From Woeseiaceae bacterium (lineage in GTDB: Bacteria; Pseudomonadota; Gammaproteobacteria; Steroidobacterales; Woeseiaceae), in assembly GCA_028279985.1 (NCBI GenBank), contig JANQMR010000018.1:1-64000 (forward strand): 64,000 nucleotides of DNA. Reading direction: 5' to 3'. This document shows positions 62,963-64,000 of this stretch, one piece after another. The notes beneath the pieces are model-generated. The model made no database searches. It was not told the DNA's origin and saw only the letters and a program-made list of their open reading frames with translations. How positions within the stretch are numbered: the first letter of the stretch is position 1; each line of letters opens with the position of its first letter. A program made the translations under genes and the position numbers.

Positions 62963-64000
62963 CTACCGGAACCAGACCAGCCAGCCGAGGAACATCGTCA
63001 AACCGATGATCATCGCAAATGCATAGGTATAAAGATAACCGGTCTGCAGTTGCCGCAGCACACCGGCCAGCCGGCCGACGCTGTTCGCGGTACCGTTGAC
63101 CAGCATCCCGTCGATCAAGCGCTGATCGCCCTTCTCCCACAACACCTTGCCGATGGACCGGCCCGCACCCGCAAAGCCCTTCATGTACAGGTCGTCGAAG
63201 TAATACTTGTTGACGAGCAGCTTGTAGGCCGAGGAGAAACGCTCCACGATCTTGCCGGGAATCTCCGGGCGCACCAGGTACAGGTACCAGGCAGTTGCCG
63301 TTCCCGCCACGGCCAACCAAAACACCGGCGTCACCGGCGCGTGCAGTAACAGCGCCAGGCTCCCGTGCCAGTGCTCACCCAGCTTGGCCAGTGCGTCGTG
63401 GCTTTCGCCCACGACGATCGACTCGCCGAAGAACCCGCCGAACAGGATCGGCTCGACCGTAATCCAGCCTATGACCGCCGACGGCACGGCAAGCAATATC
63501 AGCGGCACCGTCACGACCGCCGGTGTTTCGTGCAGGTGCGAACGGGTCTTGGCATCCATGCGCTCCTTGCCGTGGAAGACCAAAAAGAACATCCGGAACG
63601 AATACAAGGCCGTGACGAAAACGCCGAGCAACACGCTGAGACAAGCAATCCAGTACACCCAGGCATCCGTCGAAAGCCAGTGCGAATCGCGTACCGCCTC
63701 GATCAGCAGGTCCTTGGAATAAAAGCCGCTGGACCCCGGAAAACCGATCAAGGCCAGCGTGCCGATCAGAGAGGTCCAGTAGGTGATCGGCATGTACTTT
63801 CGCAAGCCGCCCATTTTGCGGATGTCCTGCTCGTGATGCATCGCGATGATCACCGAACCCGCGGCCAGGAACAGCAGCGCCTTGAAGAAGGCGTGTGTCA
63901 TCAGGTGGAAAACGGCGGCGCCGTAAGCCGACGCACCGAGCGCCACGGTCATGTAACCGAGCTGCGACAAGGTCGAATAGGCGACGACCCGCTTGATGTC
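62963..64000 (-). CDS. nuoL: NADH-quinone oxidoreductase subunit L, C-terminal part
   Basis: The frame is open at the window end; 345 residues are seen. DIKRVVAYSTLSQLGYMTVA and HLMTHAFFKALLFLAAGSVI are NuoL signatures; the C-terminal part includes the long lateral-helix region and ends FLGWLVWFR. It is followed by nuoM after 7 bp. Confidence 0.96.
   Translation of the reverse strand, partial: DIKRVVAYSTLSQLGYMTVALGASAYGAAVFHLMTHAFFKALLFLAAGSVIIAMHHEQDIRKMGGLRKYMPITYWTSLIGTLALIGFPGSSGFYSKDLLIEAVRDSHWLSTDAWVYWIACLSVLLGVFVTALYSFRMFFLVFHGKERMDAKTRSHLHETPAVVTVPLILLAVPSAVIGWITVEPILFGGFFGESIVVGESHDALAKLGEHWHGSLALLLHAPVTPVFWLAVAGTATAWYLYLVRPEIPGKIVERFSSAYKLLVNKYYFDDLYMKGFAGAGRSIGKVLWEKGDQRLIDGMLVNGTANSVGRLAGVLRQLQTGYLYTYAFAMIIGLTMFLGWLVWFR

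Overview
The window is GC-rich chromosomal DNA from a Gram-negative bacterium, most likely a gammaproteobacterium. The evidence is the nuoLMN operon end, an initiator tRNA with bacterial hallmarks, azurin, Fur- and Zur-type operators, seven TonB-dependent receptors or receptor-like genes, and FecI/FecR signalling. I cannot place it at genus level.

Region 1 (1-15.8 kb) is iron and cofactor acquisition. On the minus strand a FecI-type sigma factor, FecR-type anti-sigma factor and STN-domain TonB receptor are followed by a periplasmic protein, a small membrane protein damaged by a 61-bp tandem duplication, and a PepSY membrane protein, which fits siderophore uptake with reductive iron release. 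Divergently, a TPP riboswitch precedes a TonB receptor, so that receptor probably imports thiamine. Then come bacterioferritin, a double Fur box, a complete heme operon (receptor, HmuTUV, IsdG-like monooxygenase), azurin and a MerC-like protein.

Region 2 (15.9-28.2 kb) is a zinc-starvation locus. Operators with a palindromic GTTATAAC core precede an ABC ATPase / His-rich FtsX-type permease / DUF3299 operon, a COG0523 GTPase with a DUF1826 partner, and a small Cys protein followed by a His-rich ZnuD-like receptor. The zur gene sits in the middle. A copy of one of these promoters lies upstream of a cysteine-hydrolase / double polysaccharide-deacetylase operon, and an ArsR-SRPBCC pair is interleaved.

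Region 3 (28.2-59.8 kb) is a layered mobile island ending at the initiator tRNA gene. It holds two HipBA modules, ParDE, remnants of IS3 elements and of at least four serine recombinases, an Oar-like receptor, an AT-rich foreign siderophore receptor, a UbiA-fusion/DedA-like pair, a 2127-residue STAND-type NTPase with a nuclease-like N-terminus plus a 251-residue partner (a probable anti-phage system), a DUF5677 protein, an intact serine recombinase, and a membrane-anchored PD-(D/E)XK protein with a membrane partner. Several scars repeat the 3' end of the tRNA and its terminator; the best direct repeat (about 130 bp) brackets 34.7-59.8 kb.

Region 4 (59.8-64 kb) returns to core genome: tRNA-fMet, nuoN, nuoM and the C-terminal part of nuoL, all on the minus strand.

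All assignments come from reading the sequence and recalled family knowledge; no database search was run.
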